Below the pieces are notes generated by a model that worked only from the letters and a program-made list of their open reading frames with translations, did not search any database and had not been told where the DNA came from. Below are positions 21,515 to 38,100 of a stretch of 64,000 nt of DNA, piece after piece (position 1 is the first letter of the stretch; the number at the start of each line of letters is the position of its first letter). The translations under genes and the position numbers were made by a program. Location of the stretch: assembly GCA_963281155.1 (NCBI GenBank), contig CAUJLY010000002.1, positions 6,076,001-6,140,000 on the forward strand, given 5' to 3'. This DNA is from Rhabditophanes sp. KR3021 (Eukaryota; Nematoda; Chromadorea; Rhabditida; Alloionematidae).

Positions 21515-22453
21515 TTATTCATAATTTATTAATGGAATAACTCTGCTATAATGAAAACCATGTCTACATTGAGGACATCTTAAAGGAACTTGATCAGTAC
21601 CATATTTGGAATCATCTTTTAAAGCATCTGACGTGCAACAACTATAGCAAAAGACGTGTCCACAGGGAGTTGCCGCCGGAAACGAAAATTCAAGGCAAAG
21701 TGGGCATGAATATTTTGATTTAGCTGAATATTTGTCCAATAATTCATTTAACTTTTTAGGTGCTCCTTGTGATGGCTGTGCTTTTTGAAATTGAAAATAT
21801 ATTTTAAGAATAGATTCTATCATTGAGTATGAGAATAAAATCAGATTTAGGTAGCCAATGTAACGTAACATTTTGTGGATTTGGAGGGATGAACTTGAAC
21901 TTAGCGAAAAATACTTGATATTGGTCATTCTTTTTGAAATTGAATGGAAATTTTTATCAAATAAGTAAAAGTGAGCTGTGTGAAGTCTTTGAATATTTGG
22001 AATTATTGCCTCTGTCATAATTTGAGACCATTCAGGGAGATAATCAGCCTCCGTTAAACATTTGGAAGTTTTTCTGATAGCCTTTTGATACTTCATATAG
22101 ATTGGAACAGTCAATTTGGCTAGTATTTTTCCGCCAAAAGATGAAAATGTTTCCAAGAAAAGAAATAGCAGATGAGTTAAAGTTGATGGCAATTCCCGTT
22201 TACTTCGAGACGTTACTTGTATCAAACTCATGTATTCTTCCCCTAGAGTTTGTTTTTTAGATAACGAAGTTGTAGCATAATAAATAAATTTAGCTATTAC
22301 ACTAGCATAAGATGAATATTTAATAAAGTTTTGAGGTGATAAACTGCTTCTAAATAACTTTGTTAAAGATTCTGTCATCATTGATAAATGCTCATCATCT
22401 CGACTAGAAGCTCTAATTATTTCGGCAATATCAGCTGGAAATAGTGTGCCCAT
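21515..22453 (-). CDS. PEX10: Peroxisome biogenesis factor 10, RING E3 ligase
   Basis: PEX10 is part of the PEX2-PEX10-PEX12 ubiquitin ligase in the peroxisomal membrane that recycles the import receptor PEX5. Single exon, 312 residues, within the family's usual range. The start chosen (22453) gives the family N-terminus FPADIAEIIRASSRDDEHL, followed by the conserved TLGEEY box, hydrophobic helices in the middle, and a C-terminal RING: CPLC, then CGHVFCYSCC and CPQCR, ending in VIPLINYE. The frame is open further upstream to 22618 but that part is only hydrophobic and unlike the family. No introns, unlike its neighbours. Confidence 0.88.
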   Translation of the reverse strand: MGTLFPADIAEIIRASSRDDEHLSMMTESLTKLFRSSLSPQNFIKYSSYASVIAKFIYYATTSLSKKQTLGEEYMSLIQVTSRSKRELPSTLTHLLFLFLETFSSFGGKILAKLTVPIYMKYQKAIRKTSKCLTEADYLPEWSQIMTEAIIPNIQRLHTAHFYLFDKNFHSISKRMTNIKYFSLSSSSSLQIHKMLRYIGYLNLILFSYSMIESILKIYFQFQKAQPSQGAPKKLNELLDKYSAKSKYSCPLCLEFSFPAATPCGHVFCYSCCTSDALKDDSKYGTDQVPLRCPQCRHGFHYSRVIPLINYE

Positions 22454-22652
22454 ACTTAAAATAACAATCAAATATAATACTAATAAATACTTAAGAACAA
22501 AGACAATTAATGGAAATGTTATAAGAATAAACTTATGTATTAAAGAGTGAATGAACTGTAGTTTATAGTTTGTAGTCACATTTGTTATCATGAAATCAAT
22601 GAAAGTATGCATGTTCAATTAATTATATTTATTAATGGTCATTTGTTTCTAA

Positions 22653-24759
22653 TTAAGTTCGTCTAAATGGTTTAATATCATTTTCTTGTTCCGTACTTTT
22701 GCGTACATAGTATGATTCTCCGTTTTTATTTTGAACTTCGGTTACCAAGATTTCTTCTTCCATACGGTAAACTTTGATATTCCATTCATACCAAACTCCT
22801 CCATCATCAGCATAACGTCCAAGACAAACGATCAATTTATCTTTTGCGAATAATTGAACGGGTTCTCGTAATGGAAAGTAAGCTGGGTACCAACTAGAGG
22901 GCATTGCCTTTAAACCCAGAGTGTACATATCTTTTTTGTGGAAATTTTGAGATGAAGTAATACCAACGGCGTCATCTTTAATATCAGATAGTACAGAGGC
23001 AAAGAATCCTTGAAAGCCTGTCATCTCGCAGTCACACTCAATTATAAACTCAACATCTCTATATGGAGTTAAGGTGCCATCTTCTCTGCTTGGTGAAAAG
23101 AAGGTGGAAAAGTATCTTGGCATGCTAATCTCAAATAACGCACATGGTTCCAAGACATACATTCTGTCGAAGGTGTCATTAACATTTTGATAATGTTTTT
23201 CTTTGAAACTTTGAAATGTCGCTTTGCTGGTTATAGCATTTCCGGCCTTGCAAGGAGAAATTTCCTTCCTTAAACAGAATTCTATCATTCAACAGTTGTG
23301 TAGACAATATAGTTGTTACTGGTTGGATGTAGTTCTCGAAAACGAGTGGAATCCATATTTGATGTTCCTTTTTGATATGTTTTTCACACTCAAATAGAAG
23401 ATCTGGAGACAACTCATTGCATCCAAAAGAACCTAGCAATTCACTGATAACGATATCCGGCAAATAGAGATCTTGTTTTTTAAGGGCACGGCAGTAGGAA
23501 CGAATATCTCCGATGTAAGATAAGATAGCACAATTTGGAACGATATTTGCCAAATTATCGATGTAATCGCATGCTAAGCCATTCTTATCAATGCAATCTA
23601 TGTCGATTTTAAAGGTGACGGTATCAAAGTGGGGCATTATACGGCGAAGGGCTGCATTTGCAGCTCTTAATAGGCCTCCTCTTCCACACCCTAAGATACT
23701 TAGTTTTACGTGAACATTCGTTTCGGAGTTCATACTTTTTAAACGTATAATGTGATCAAGGGCAATATAGATTGCTGCTGAATATCTCCTATATTTAAGA
23801 ACATCTGATTCAAACGAATCATAAACAGTGGTTGATAAATTGTCTCCGCAAGGTTGCAGAGGATTAGCCAAGTAGCCAGAGCCGGTTATTTTAAAGTTTG
23901 TTTGATAAATGGTATCAACCCAATCCATGTTAGCTAAATGAGTTCGGATCGTTTCAATCAGCATGTTACGAGATTCCCTATCCATGTTAATGTTTTGATG
24001 GGAAAAAATGCAGCGTAGATTATTAGATGACCAAACTTGTTGAATGGTTGTTCTTAACTTATGCGATAACTCCGCAGTCTTAATCGAGTGGCCATAGGTA
24101 AATGCGTCAAAATCAACGCCAACAGCAGCCATAGGTTCACCTAGCCAACGCCTCAGACAGTCACTTCCAAATTTAAACTCAGGTGCTGGTTCGCATGTAA
24201 ATTTAAGTATCAAGCGGAGGTTATTTTTAAAGGCATTTCCAAATAGCCTTCTGAAATTAGTCCATATCTCCCAAACGCTTGTAAATTTGTTATCCTCGTC
24301 ATGGCAAGCGTAAGTTTCGATATCTGTATCCACTTCAATCAAAAGAAGTGTTTGCAACCTTGTTTGAATCAAAAAATCAGACAATATTCTGGCTGCGTTT
24401 TTGTTCACGTGGCATCTCAATTTGAAAACAAGTGTTGTTACTTCTCCATAATGAGCAATATCCAAGTCACATTTCAAAGCACTACAAGCATTTGATACTT
24501 TCTCGGGATCTCCGTCCTCATACTCGTTTGTGTCAATCAAACGCCCCCATAGAGCTTCTTCTTTTCCTAACAATTTTTCCGATGGCGATTCTTTGTTCAA
24601 TTGTTTGCGGTATCTGGCAATAAGTGCTAATGCCGTTGAATCTATCAGATGAACGGGATAGATGAATCCCTCAATATTATTTTGTTTCAAATGATCAATC
24701 ATAAATAATTCAAATTGCCCTTCTTCAATAGTCCCAAAACTTTCGTCAACGGACCACAT
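22653..24759 (-). CDS. PRMT5: Protein arginine N-methyltransferase 5 (one frameshift)
   Basis: PRMT5 forms symmetric dimethylarginine on histones and spliceosomal Sm proteins. Order: TIM barrel (about 1-290); Rossmann methyltransferase domain with the SAM loop GCGRGGL (357-363), the double-E motif with E440 and E449 in SELLGSFGCNELSP, and F316 in the YDSFE-x5-KY motif that favours symmetric methylation; then the beta-barrel with the family's VWYEW near the end. The barrel lies in a different frame; the switch falls between about 23330 and 23280 with no intron-like sequence, so one indel separates it. The start lies about 60 bases behind a TTTTAG acceptor and almost abuts the upstream gene, suggesting an operon. 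Confidence 0.85.
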
Positions 24760-24828
24760 GAATTTGAAACATTCCTTCTTTATAGGATCAACTGCTGTGA
24801 TCGGTGTGGGTTCTTTATATTGTCTGTT

Positions 24829-25812
24829 CTAAAATAGAATAAATAAATGTTTATACCATATCAAACTTGCATATTCGTCGAAATATCTTGAAAAATTGGA
24901 CTTGACTGATGGACGTGCTTGTGGTGGCAGATCAGTAGACAAACGTGGTCTTTTAGACAAATCAAGTGGCCCAGGCAGATGAATTGTAGATGCATTCGAG
25001 TTGGTCAGTGTAATATTAGTTCCAGCAGGATGTCTAGTTCTTTCTGGAGCAACACTCTTAGTGGCATGTCTTATTTCCTGAATCGTTGATGGTGAATTCG
25101 CACTCTTGAGAGCTGTCTTTTTTGTTAACTGGTCACTAGTACAAGGCCGTTCATTTTCATTTTGATTCCCGTTCGATTTAATCAAATCAAATTTAGTGGC
25201 TTGTAATTTAGCAAAATTAGGAATTAAAGCATGCAAATCAGCTCCTAATAATAAGTGAAAGTTCTCCTTTTCACTAAACATTTCAGCAGCATGTTTTAGG
25301 ATAACATTCATATCCATGCCAATGAAGCCTTTTTGTTTACTAGCATCCCTAACCATACATTCGAGGATTTTCATTGGCCTCTTAACACTCTTCTCGGCAT
25401 CTTCCTTGTTGCATGTTTTGTAATCAGTAACAAAGGAAGCTACTAGCATATCCTTAATAGTGGTTAGATGCCTCCTTAAATCGAGAGGGAAATCATCACA
25501 CTTTGCCTCAGTTGAACTGCCGCTAGAAGCGAACAATTCATTTAAACGGATAGCGTATTTTTTAAGCTCCATCCGCCTAGTGATAGTGGCAGCGTCATCT
25601 ATTTTTTTATATTTAATCTTCGTATTGTGCTTAGACTTACCAGACCGCTGGTCCTTTGCGGAATTGTTTAAAGCGGTACCATTCACGGTTGGTGTAGCTT
25701 GTAGAGATTTTGCAATGGTCGGAGGTTGTTCAACGGCTTCAACCTTTTCGACCACCTTTTCAGGCTTTGAAACCGTTTTTTGTTGCGGTGCCTTTTTCTT
25801 CTTTTGCCCCAT
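24829..25812 (-). CDS. Unrecognised Lys-rich protein upstream of PRMT5
   Basis: A single frame from ATG at 25812 (behind a TTTCTAG acceptor) to TAG at 24829, 327 residues. The N-terminus is MGQKKKK followed by a Pro/Val/Thr-rich stretch. A helical middle (about 85-210) has conserved-looking acidic and hydrophobic residues. The C-terminal third is Ser/Thr/Pro-rich with KRPRL, possibly a nuclear signal. I do not recognise the family. The terminal TAG overlaps the acceptor used before PRMT5. A 28-bp GTATAA...TTTTAG intron that would fuse it to PRMT5 gives TGA at the junction and is too short, so I keep the genes separate. Confidence 0.6.
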   Translation of the reverse strand: MGQKKKKAPQQKTVSKPEKVVEKVEAVEQPPTIAKSLQATPTVNGTALNNSAKDQRSGKSKHNTKIKYKKIDDAATITRRMELKKYAIRLNELFASSGSSTEAKCDDFPLDLRRHLTTIKDMLVASFVTDYKTCNKEDAEKSVKRPMKILECMVRDASKQKGFIGMDMNVILKHAAEMFSEKENFHLLLGADLHALIPNFAKLQATKFDLIKSNGNQNENERPCTSDQLTKKTALKSANSPSTIQEIRHATKSVAPERTRHPAGTNITLTNSNASTIHLPGPLDLSKRPRLSTDLPPQARPSVKSNFSRYFDEYASLIWYKHLFILF

Positions 25813-26572
25813 TTGAAAATAGTCTAGAAATAAATAGAAAGAACAGCAATTAGACAAAGTTTTAAATTAAATAATGAGGTTTAATTCCGTTTAAAGTAAT
25901 GAATACTATGTATTGTATTAATTAATGTATGGCAATAAGTTTGATTGAAAAGCAGCTAAGTTTGGTAAAGAGTATATTTCCCAACTTAATACAGTAAAAC
26001 TTAATAGAGTTTTAAAAGGAACTTTGTTCCACCTTCTTCTCAATCTTACAGTGTTCACACATCATCCATCTCCTAAAACCATTTACATTAATTAGCCCTT
26101 CTTTTGACTTTAAAACTTTCGTTAACTCCTTCCTAATAATTTAATGTAATTTCAGAATTCACAGGTCGTGATTCTAATCCACCACACGTGCCGCAATATT
26201 ACAAGAGCCCACAGAAGCTCGTTGAAGCGTTGGGCACGTTATTATAATCATCTAATCTCATATCATTGTTTAACCCATTATAGTCTTAGTAAAACCCATT
26301 GTTATATCGTGTTTGTCCTTAATTAATAAACTTCATCTCGAGCTCGTTAACTCTGTTTGCCGTCACTCATCTGGTCGTCTTTCACTAGTAGCAGCAACCC
26401 AATCACAAAATTATTACTCAAAAAATACGTTTTTATAAGTATTTTATCATTTTTTTATATAATAGGCCTAATGTCCGCCTAGGCATGTCGGGCCTATTTT
26501 AAACCGGCTCGGCTACCGAAGAATAGGCCGGACAGCAGGTATATTTTATATGCATTAACGTAATTAAAAAGT
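25813..26572. other. Spacer with palindromic block
   Basis: No gene seen. At 26461-26540 the motif AATAGGCC/GGCCTATT occurs three times in both orientations and could fold as hairpins. It lies directly before the truncated 5' end of the downstream nuclease remnant. Confidence 0.45.
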
Positions 26573-27087
26573 ATGTGTTTGAAAATAGGCGATTAATTGC
26601 AGGTAATTTTCGTTTTTTTATGTTAATAATATTTTTAGACGCCACACATTTTTTTGACGAAAGTGGAAGAGGAGATATTGCCCTCTTCAATAACTACACA
26701 TTGAGTGGGCGAAAACTGGCCTACTCCAGGGAAAAGACTTACCCTGATTTGGTCGGAGATCCTGATAAGAAAGGAAAGAGATGGCCTTTGTCATTCGACT
26801 TTATCGTTGGGAAGGATTTGCTAATTGAAATTGATGGTCAATACCACTTCAAATTGTCAAGTCGTCAAAATGGAGCAGCCAAGTTCGAGAAGCAACAACG
26901 CTACGACAAAATGAAGAACAAGTATTGCGAAAACAATGGTCTTCATCTGATTAGAATTTCTTATTCTAGAAGCAACGACATGGAGTCAATTATGAAAGGA
27001 GTCCTTAGGCAATGGCTTAGGAAACAGTTGGTCCTTGACACAATTTCATGGCAAAGGCAACCAATACCAATAATTATATTTTTGTAA
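26573..27087 (+). pseudogene. 5'-truncated copy of the nuclease-like gene
   Basis: The last few codons of one exon (YVFENRRLIAG, to 26602), a 36-bp intron, then an exon 26639-27087. It is about 80 percent identical by eye to the gene at 30380-31111, with the intron in the same place, so it spread as DNA and not through mRNA. The nuclease core is preserved: SFDFIVGKDLLIEIDGQYHF-type E/D/H residues, R-x-DKMKNKYC and LIRISYS. The N-terminal half (about 95 residues of the longer copy) is missing. The C-terminus is extended after loss of the original stop, reading through sequence that is 3' UTR in the other copy. It lies tail-to-tail with the ATP synthase beta gene, about 160 bp away. Confidence 0.7.
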
Positions 27088-27247
27088 TATTTCAATATTT
27101 TGTAATAAATTCATTCCCTCTAACACACTTGTTTGATTTAGGATTATTATAAAGTAAATTGTAATTTATTTAAATTTTATTTCCTACATCATCGAAACAA
27201 TTATATGATCAAAAACAGTGTCTAATAAAAATATTTCTCCCCTGTTT

Positions 27248-31803
<4,556 letters not shown>

Positions 31804-32267
31804 TCTAAAATGCTGAAATATTTTGTTATACGAATATTGAATGGACGAAATGCGACGGTGGTGAATAGAGCTGCTCTATCACTGTGCGTTGGAATGGCTA
31901 TGTGATCTTAGAACGACTTTGGGGTCTGGCGTTTACGGTAAAATTTAAATTACACATCGTTCATCGCGTTAATCAAGGCATAAGATAACTTATAAGGGTG
32001 CAGTCAGTGCCATTTTAATTAACACGGATTATTTTTATTAAAAGCCAACAAATTAGAGTATACATTGTGGTGAGATCGAAAATTTAAAACACTAACCAAT
32101 ATTCACTAGGTATGCGTTAGTCAAATAATTTTCTTTTAGAGATCCAGACTCAAATGAAAGAATTACAAAGAACAACAAGAGCAAAAGGTAGTCTTGGTAC
32201 AATTTAGTATATTGCATTAAGTGTATTTATTATCGGTTACATTAAGTGTGTTTATTATCGGTTGGCA
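31804..32267. other. Promoter region of ATP synthase beta, no gene seen
   Basis: Between the ATP synthase start and the 3' end of the aldo/keto reductase, both on the minus strand. A short Glu/Lys-rich plus-strand frame extends from here to 32409, but it opposes the last exon of the reductase and is not called. Confidence 0.5.
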
Positions 32268-33819
32268 TTATGGACGGAAAAAAGAAGATCTCGAGCGGAG
32301 AGAGGAAGTAACGGAGAAAGATGTTAGGGTAGATGATATGGATTCCATTGAGCTAAACCTGTTGGTGGCCAAATTAGGCAGCCCCAGCTTTTTGAGCATT
32401 TTCCAATAACGCTGCACGTTAGTGCCTTCCCAATTTGCATTTTCTAGTTTGTCAAAGTATCTAAACGAGGGACATCAATAATTAAGTCGAATAATGGTAC
32501 CTTCTCATTATTCGGTCTCTGACACGCCGCTCTTTTTCATTCAAACCAACGGGACTCCAAATCAGCGACAGGTTCGCCTGCAACTCAGTCGCGTTTTCGC
32601 ACCCAACTAAACAGCTCGTAACGCCATGGAAAGTCGTTGAATAATCAAGAGCTAATCGCTCGATCGATATCTTCTTACTCTAACATTAAATTAGAAGTAA
32701 ATATAACCATTGCACTTACAATACAGTATTGCGTAGCTTCTCTGCAAACACTCTTAATATCATCAGACGCTGGATGCCACGGTGGCGGTCCCTTCTCAGT
32801 TAACAATCCAGTGCCAAAGCATCCCGAGTTAATAACAGCAATCCCACGTTCCTTAAAAAATGGGATATATTCTCCAAGTCCATTGTCATTCAAACTTCCT
32901 CGGCAATAAGACATGATAACATCAATTTTCGTAGAGGAGTTTTCAATTACTAACTTCAACTTCGATAGTGGATAGCCTGTAAGGCCGATGTACCTTATTT
33001 TGCCCATTTGTTTCGCTAATTCGAGAGCAGGCAGGGTTTCGTGGATTATTATGGACTCGGATGGATTAAAGTCTGAGTCGTGGATCTGGCAATAGATAAG
33101 ATTATACCTTCTAATTAATGTCAAAATTATACATTGTTCAAATCATACATATCTTCAAATTAATGCAAAGATAATACTTTTGAATAAGTACAAATATTTA
33201 CATAGTTACCTGTAAGAAGCACACATCCACGTATCTCTGCTTCAACCTTTTCAAGGATTTAGTCAAACTATCCAAAATCTTATCAGCTCTGTAATCCATG
33301 TTTCTCGCATAATCTAATTCATATCTGCCCACTTTTGTCGACAAATAATAAGCTTGTCTCGGGATTCTAGCCAACACTTTGCCTAATACTTCTTCACTCC
33401 TTCCTTGGCAATACCAATAAGCTACGGAATTGTATATTTATAAATTGCAAAATCTATATCGACTTACCACTATCAATGAAATTAATGCCACTTTTCAAGG
33501 CTGTTGTTACAATTTCTTGAGCAACTTCAAGGGGCATCGTTCCATACAAGCCGCCTAGCCCACTTGCACCTATAGCAATCTTACTAATAACAATATCTGT
33601 CTTTCCCAGAGGCCTGTACGGCATCCGCTTTATCGTGTCAATAGAATGGAAACTTTCAACGTAAGTCGGTGGAGGCAAACTCTTGTGAAATTTGTGTTTC
33701 TTTTGGCTCGAATTAGTGGTAGAAGGAGAATCATGAACTCGCCTATCACTATTTTTCGCGGCATGCTGAATAGGTGGAAGTGAAATTCCCCGGCACCGTG
33801 AAAAGGTGTCTGAGTGCAT
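32268..33819 (-). CDS. Aldo/keto reductase (L-galactose dehydrogenase-like)
   Basis: An NADP(H)-dependent carbonyl/aldehyde oxidoreductase of the AKR barrel fold. Five exons: about 33819-33470, 33425-33212, about 33093-32718, 32684-32503 and about 32462-32268. The catalytic tetrad is visible: D (NFIDS), Y (AYWYCQGRSEEVLG), K (LSTKVGRYELDYA) and H (CFLQIHDSDF). PYRPLGKTDIVISKIAIGASGLGG is the family N-terminus. It is preceded by an extra Ser/Lys-rich segment of about 65 residues and followed by a Ser/Thr/Arg-rich C-terminal extension beyond the barrel. The substrate cannot be told. The spacer to the next gene is divergent, so the two may share regulatory DNA. Confidence 0.82.
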
Positions 33820-34141
33820 TTAAACTGACAATGATACCCCGAATAAGAACAAAATGATGTAACTTTACTCAAATATCGAATACCATCATAATAAATGCAT
33901 TGAAGTTTTTAATAGATGTTTGGACTTATCTGTATTGTTCATGAAAAATGTATGTTTGCCATAACTTGTTTGAACCCTTTAACTTTACTAAAGTACACAT
34001 TAAAATAACAATGACAAGCTAACTTCTTGCCAAGAAATAAGGTATGATTTGCGGGAGTTGATTTGTTTAGAGCATGCTCATTACGCAAGAAGCTCTAACT
34101 AGCGTACCGTTACTTTTCGTTGCTTTAATAAATTTCAAATT

Positions 34142-35033
34142 ATGGATACAATTAGAATGATTCAATATGATGGAGATGATTGCAACAATGGCACCTCCAA
34201 AATTTACACTAAGAGAAAAGATTCGGTCTTGAATATGACATCAGATGATAATTATGTTTGTGAAGAAACAATACCTCAATTCACCGGATTTTGTTCTTGT
34301 TTAAGACCAGTTGTAAGTTTTGTGCATATAAGAACTAATTTATTTGAACTAACTTATTTGGTCACATTTAGGGAGTCATTACAATTGTTATTTTGATCAA
34401 TTTCGTCTTTATTTATCTCAACTTTGATATGATGTTCAAGAATGCATATAGACCGAAACACGAACAAGGAGGCAATTTAACTCTTCCAGCGCCACTGAAT
34501 TTCATTAATCCTCTCAAATTGACGTACAATCACCTTCGCATAGGATTCGCTTTTATCAATTCCTTTTTGATTACATTATCATTGGTACTTACTTGGCGTG
34601 GTTATTATACCTTTATCAGCCTCTTGTTTCAAGTTCCAGCGTGTGTATATTCTTTTCGAGTGTTCATTTTACATCGCCGTGGCCGTCTATATACTTATCT
34701 CGATTGCCTTTGGATCAACCACATTCACCACTGTTCTTGCCAGTCTTATTCAATTCATCGGGGCTTACTTCCTTATTACACTTGGCCCAAGGATCATCAT
34801 TTCTTTGTGGATATTCTATATGCTTGGAATGGTCGGAGACTGGATTGATAGGCATCATATTCTATTCGTTTCTGGCTTTGAACAAAGTACAAATACTGTT
34901 TAGTAAGTTATTTATTAATCTGGCATTATATTTATGTTACTTCTTTAGTCAAAGAAGAGTTACCCAAAATGATCTCGAACCGGACTGCTCAACCTTGTCT
35001 TCGTACAAGTTTTGTAAAACTAATTTAAATTAA
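34142..35033 (+). CDS. Small tetraspan membrane protein, unknown function
   Basis: Four exons, 34142-34312, 34372-34584, 34640-34902 and 34949-35033, all with GT-AG borders and matching phases, give 243 residues. The N-terminus is polar with a C-S-C motif. Four hydrophobic segments lie at about 58-75, 108-127, 130-155 and 158-195, followed by a short polar tail containing two Cys. A loop between the first two has NLTLPAP, a possible glycosylation site. This layout recurs in nematode small four-helix membrane proteins of unknown role. No family is recognised. Confidence 0.72.
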
Positions 35034-35119
35034 TAATCTTTCATCTTTTATTTTACTTTATTCTTTTTAATAAATAAAATTATTTTATATAGATATTTAT
35101 CTGATTTTATATTTGGACA

Positions 35120-38100
35120 TTATTTGACTGGTGCGACAATGTTTTTGAACGCAGACCCAATCTGTTGCTTCCTGGCTGATATTTTGGTGGATGCAACAAA
35201 AGCAAATTCTTTATCATCTTTAGCACTAAGAGGTAGCATTCTGTAATTCTTGATGTGCAGTTCGTAATCAACAAATTCTTTTGCTATTACATCATCGAAT
35301 TGACTTCTTTCTTTCAAAACAGGGAATTCCATCCCAAATTGACTAGTATTCGACAAAATAAAAGGAACAATAACAGGAGTCGGCAAATACTGTATCTCCG
35401 AACTCGGCATCTTAGGAAGCGTAGACAAAGGAATAAAAGCCTGTCCAGCCAAATCATTATACGCAACAATGTCATGGTCAATGACACTTAAACACAAAGC
35501 AGCTCCATTAATAAAAAATTTATCACATGGCACTACAATTGTAAAAGCCTTATTCCATCGTGGATTCAAGCATTTCCTTTGATAATTAGTTGTCTGAGCA
35601 GGGTAGTGGTCAAGCGAAAACAAATACCTGGGCATTAATTCAATCCTGACATAAGGATCCGAACTAATGGTATCCAATACAGGAACATTATTAGCTTTCA
35701 TTATAAAAATATGCAACATAACTTCTTTTCCTTTTGTTTGGACATACCCAACTTTTAAAGTTAAGGTTTGAGAGCCATGGGGTGTTGGAGTGTTAATTGT
35801 ACGGTCTCCTAATCTGGAATAGTATTGCAATATCAAGTTAGATGTAGTTTCTTGGTTAATTTTTAGAGTCTTCCAAAGGGAACTTTTTTCTCTATCCCAT
35901 TCAATCATTAAAAGGGCGGCTATTTGATTGCATGCGTTTTCCATGCTTTCGTAATATTTTATGGGCTGACCCGTCATTAGGGAATCGCTAATGAAACATT
36001 CGACTAACATCCAGCATTGAGTTAATGCATACTTTTTGAGGCGAGTGTATACATTCCCTTCTAGTGTCTTTGATTGTTTTTCAAGGAAGTACAATAAATT
36101 TTCGAGGCCTTCTTGATTGAGCAAATTTTTGACTATGGATTTCTGGAATCAAATAATTGAGATTAATAAGAATATTGGTATTAATTATGTGATTCACTTA
36201 CAAAAGTCCGTTTAGACTTAAATTTACCACAACTAGTCAAGTTCTTACACATCAATCTAATTATTTCCCTCTTCTTAGTAAGCACTTGTAGCATCAATTC
36301 ATCCGCAATTCTCCCACAAATATCCCTCGAAGTATTCATAATTTTGTTCATTGCCGAGGAGCAAATTAAAAATTCATCCCCATCCAATAATTTTTGCAAT
36401 GTCTGCAATTCCAAAAAACGTGGTAAGTTTTTACTTAATTGGGTTACGACATGCTCGATGCTATTAGCGGCTTTCAGAGTTCCATAAAAGGTGTATTTCT
36501 TTCTGGCCCCCTTGTTTAGTTCCTTTGCATACGTGATGAGGTTTTCTGAAAATATCTAAAATTAATATTACTAAAATATTGAAACATATACTTGTTTACT
36601 TACACAGACTATCCGTAAAGTTATGATTCTGGCTATGCCGGGGTTTTTAATTCGTAGTCTAAGATAATCATCTGCGAGAGCTTTCCAGACTGCCAGGCAA
36701 TAAACAGCACTCTCAAAGCAAGGTGTATCGCATTGAAGATTGTCGTTTTTATTTGGTAAATTTAGTATTGAAGAAATAGAATCTGAATGGGATCTTTTAT
36801 CACTATCTTGGGGTTCGAGAGCTTTGAAAATTAATTTGTTGCTCATGTGAGTCCAATGGTGAGTCCAAAATACGGAAATATCTTCAAAAAAACCTTCGAA
36901 CTTGCCACTCTCTTTGTAATGGTAAGCTTCTTGCAAATTATTGTATTGTTTTAAGGCATCAAAAAGACGCATCGTACTTCTTGTGAAGTTTTCTAATTCG
37001 CAGAATACACGAGGTCTCAAATCATTGATGCACTTGTTTGCGGTTGCCTTAATTATACTTTTCAACTTTTCATCAATAATGTCAAAAAGCATATCTGTAA
37101 ACACAATTTTATATCCTGCCAATATTTTGGACAAATTTTCGTGATTTGTACTGATATTAAGGTAGATTTCATCAATGATGTTGCATACATTGTCGGCATT
37201 GTTGTCTTCTAATTCAGCAAATCTTTTTATAAACCATTCATTTACATTCTTTTCAATTTGGCACTTGATGATACTTTGCATTCTCTGGACATGGACATTT
37301 GCCACTGGATTGTCCCAGATTGGGTGAGATAGAATAAGAGCTGTAGAATCAGTCCAGATTCGCAAATTGCCAACAGACACACTTTCATATTCAGGTGGGA
37401 AAAAGTACGATGAACCATTTGTTTCAAGCACAGTATTAAGGTGTTTTATCATCTTGGATCCGAGGTAAGTTAGCGCTTCATGAGCTTTAGGTTGGCTTAG
37501 CAAGCAAGCTCCTTTAATAACATTCAAATTATAGACAATAGTCCTGCTCCTCAAATTCACATCACCCTCATCAAGCAGAAACTCAACTAGTCTTGCCAAA
37601 ACCAACAACCTCATACTCAACGGCAACATTCCATAATATTCAACTATATTCTGCAACACATCATTTATCATCATCAAATCTGAGCGCAACTCTTCAATGT
37701 CATTGTGCTTTTTGTGAGTTAAAAATGCCATAGTAAACATTTTGTTGATTATTCTGTTTAGTTCTTCTATCCCAAAGATGGCATCATCTGAGCCGCCGGT
37801 ACAATTTTTGCGTTTTATTTTAAAAGAGACTTTGCCTTCGATTCTGCTAAGAGGCAAGGTTTGGAAGATATTTAGTTTAGCTGTTTTGACATCGATCGAC
37901 AAAATACACGCACCTTTCTCCCCGAATCTACCCCATTTTTTGAAAAAAGAAGTTGATCTCTGCAAAACCTTATTCGTACTAGAAATATCCGAATTAGAAT
38001 GACAAAAGTTGTCTTGCTTCAAAAACAACTTGAAACAAAGGTCAGGTTCCTCCAACACCGTCAACTTAAAATCTTCATCTGCCTCCACAGTCTGATGTAT

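Noticed and set aside
22454..22618. N-terminal extension of PEX10
   Set aside because: Frame is open but the extra residues are an AT-driven hydrophobic stretch unlike the family; the internal ATG at 22453 matches the family start.
24759..25812. Fusion of the Lys-rich gene with PRMT5
   Set aside because: The only intron that would join them is 28 bp and creates TGA at the junction; PRMT5 is already full length from its own ATG.
32221..32409. Plus-strand Glu/Lys-rich 62-codon frame
   Set aside because: Overlaps antisense the last exon of the aldo/keto reductase and has no ATG with supportive context.
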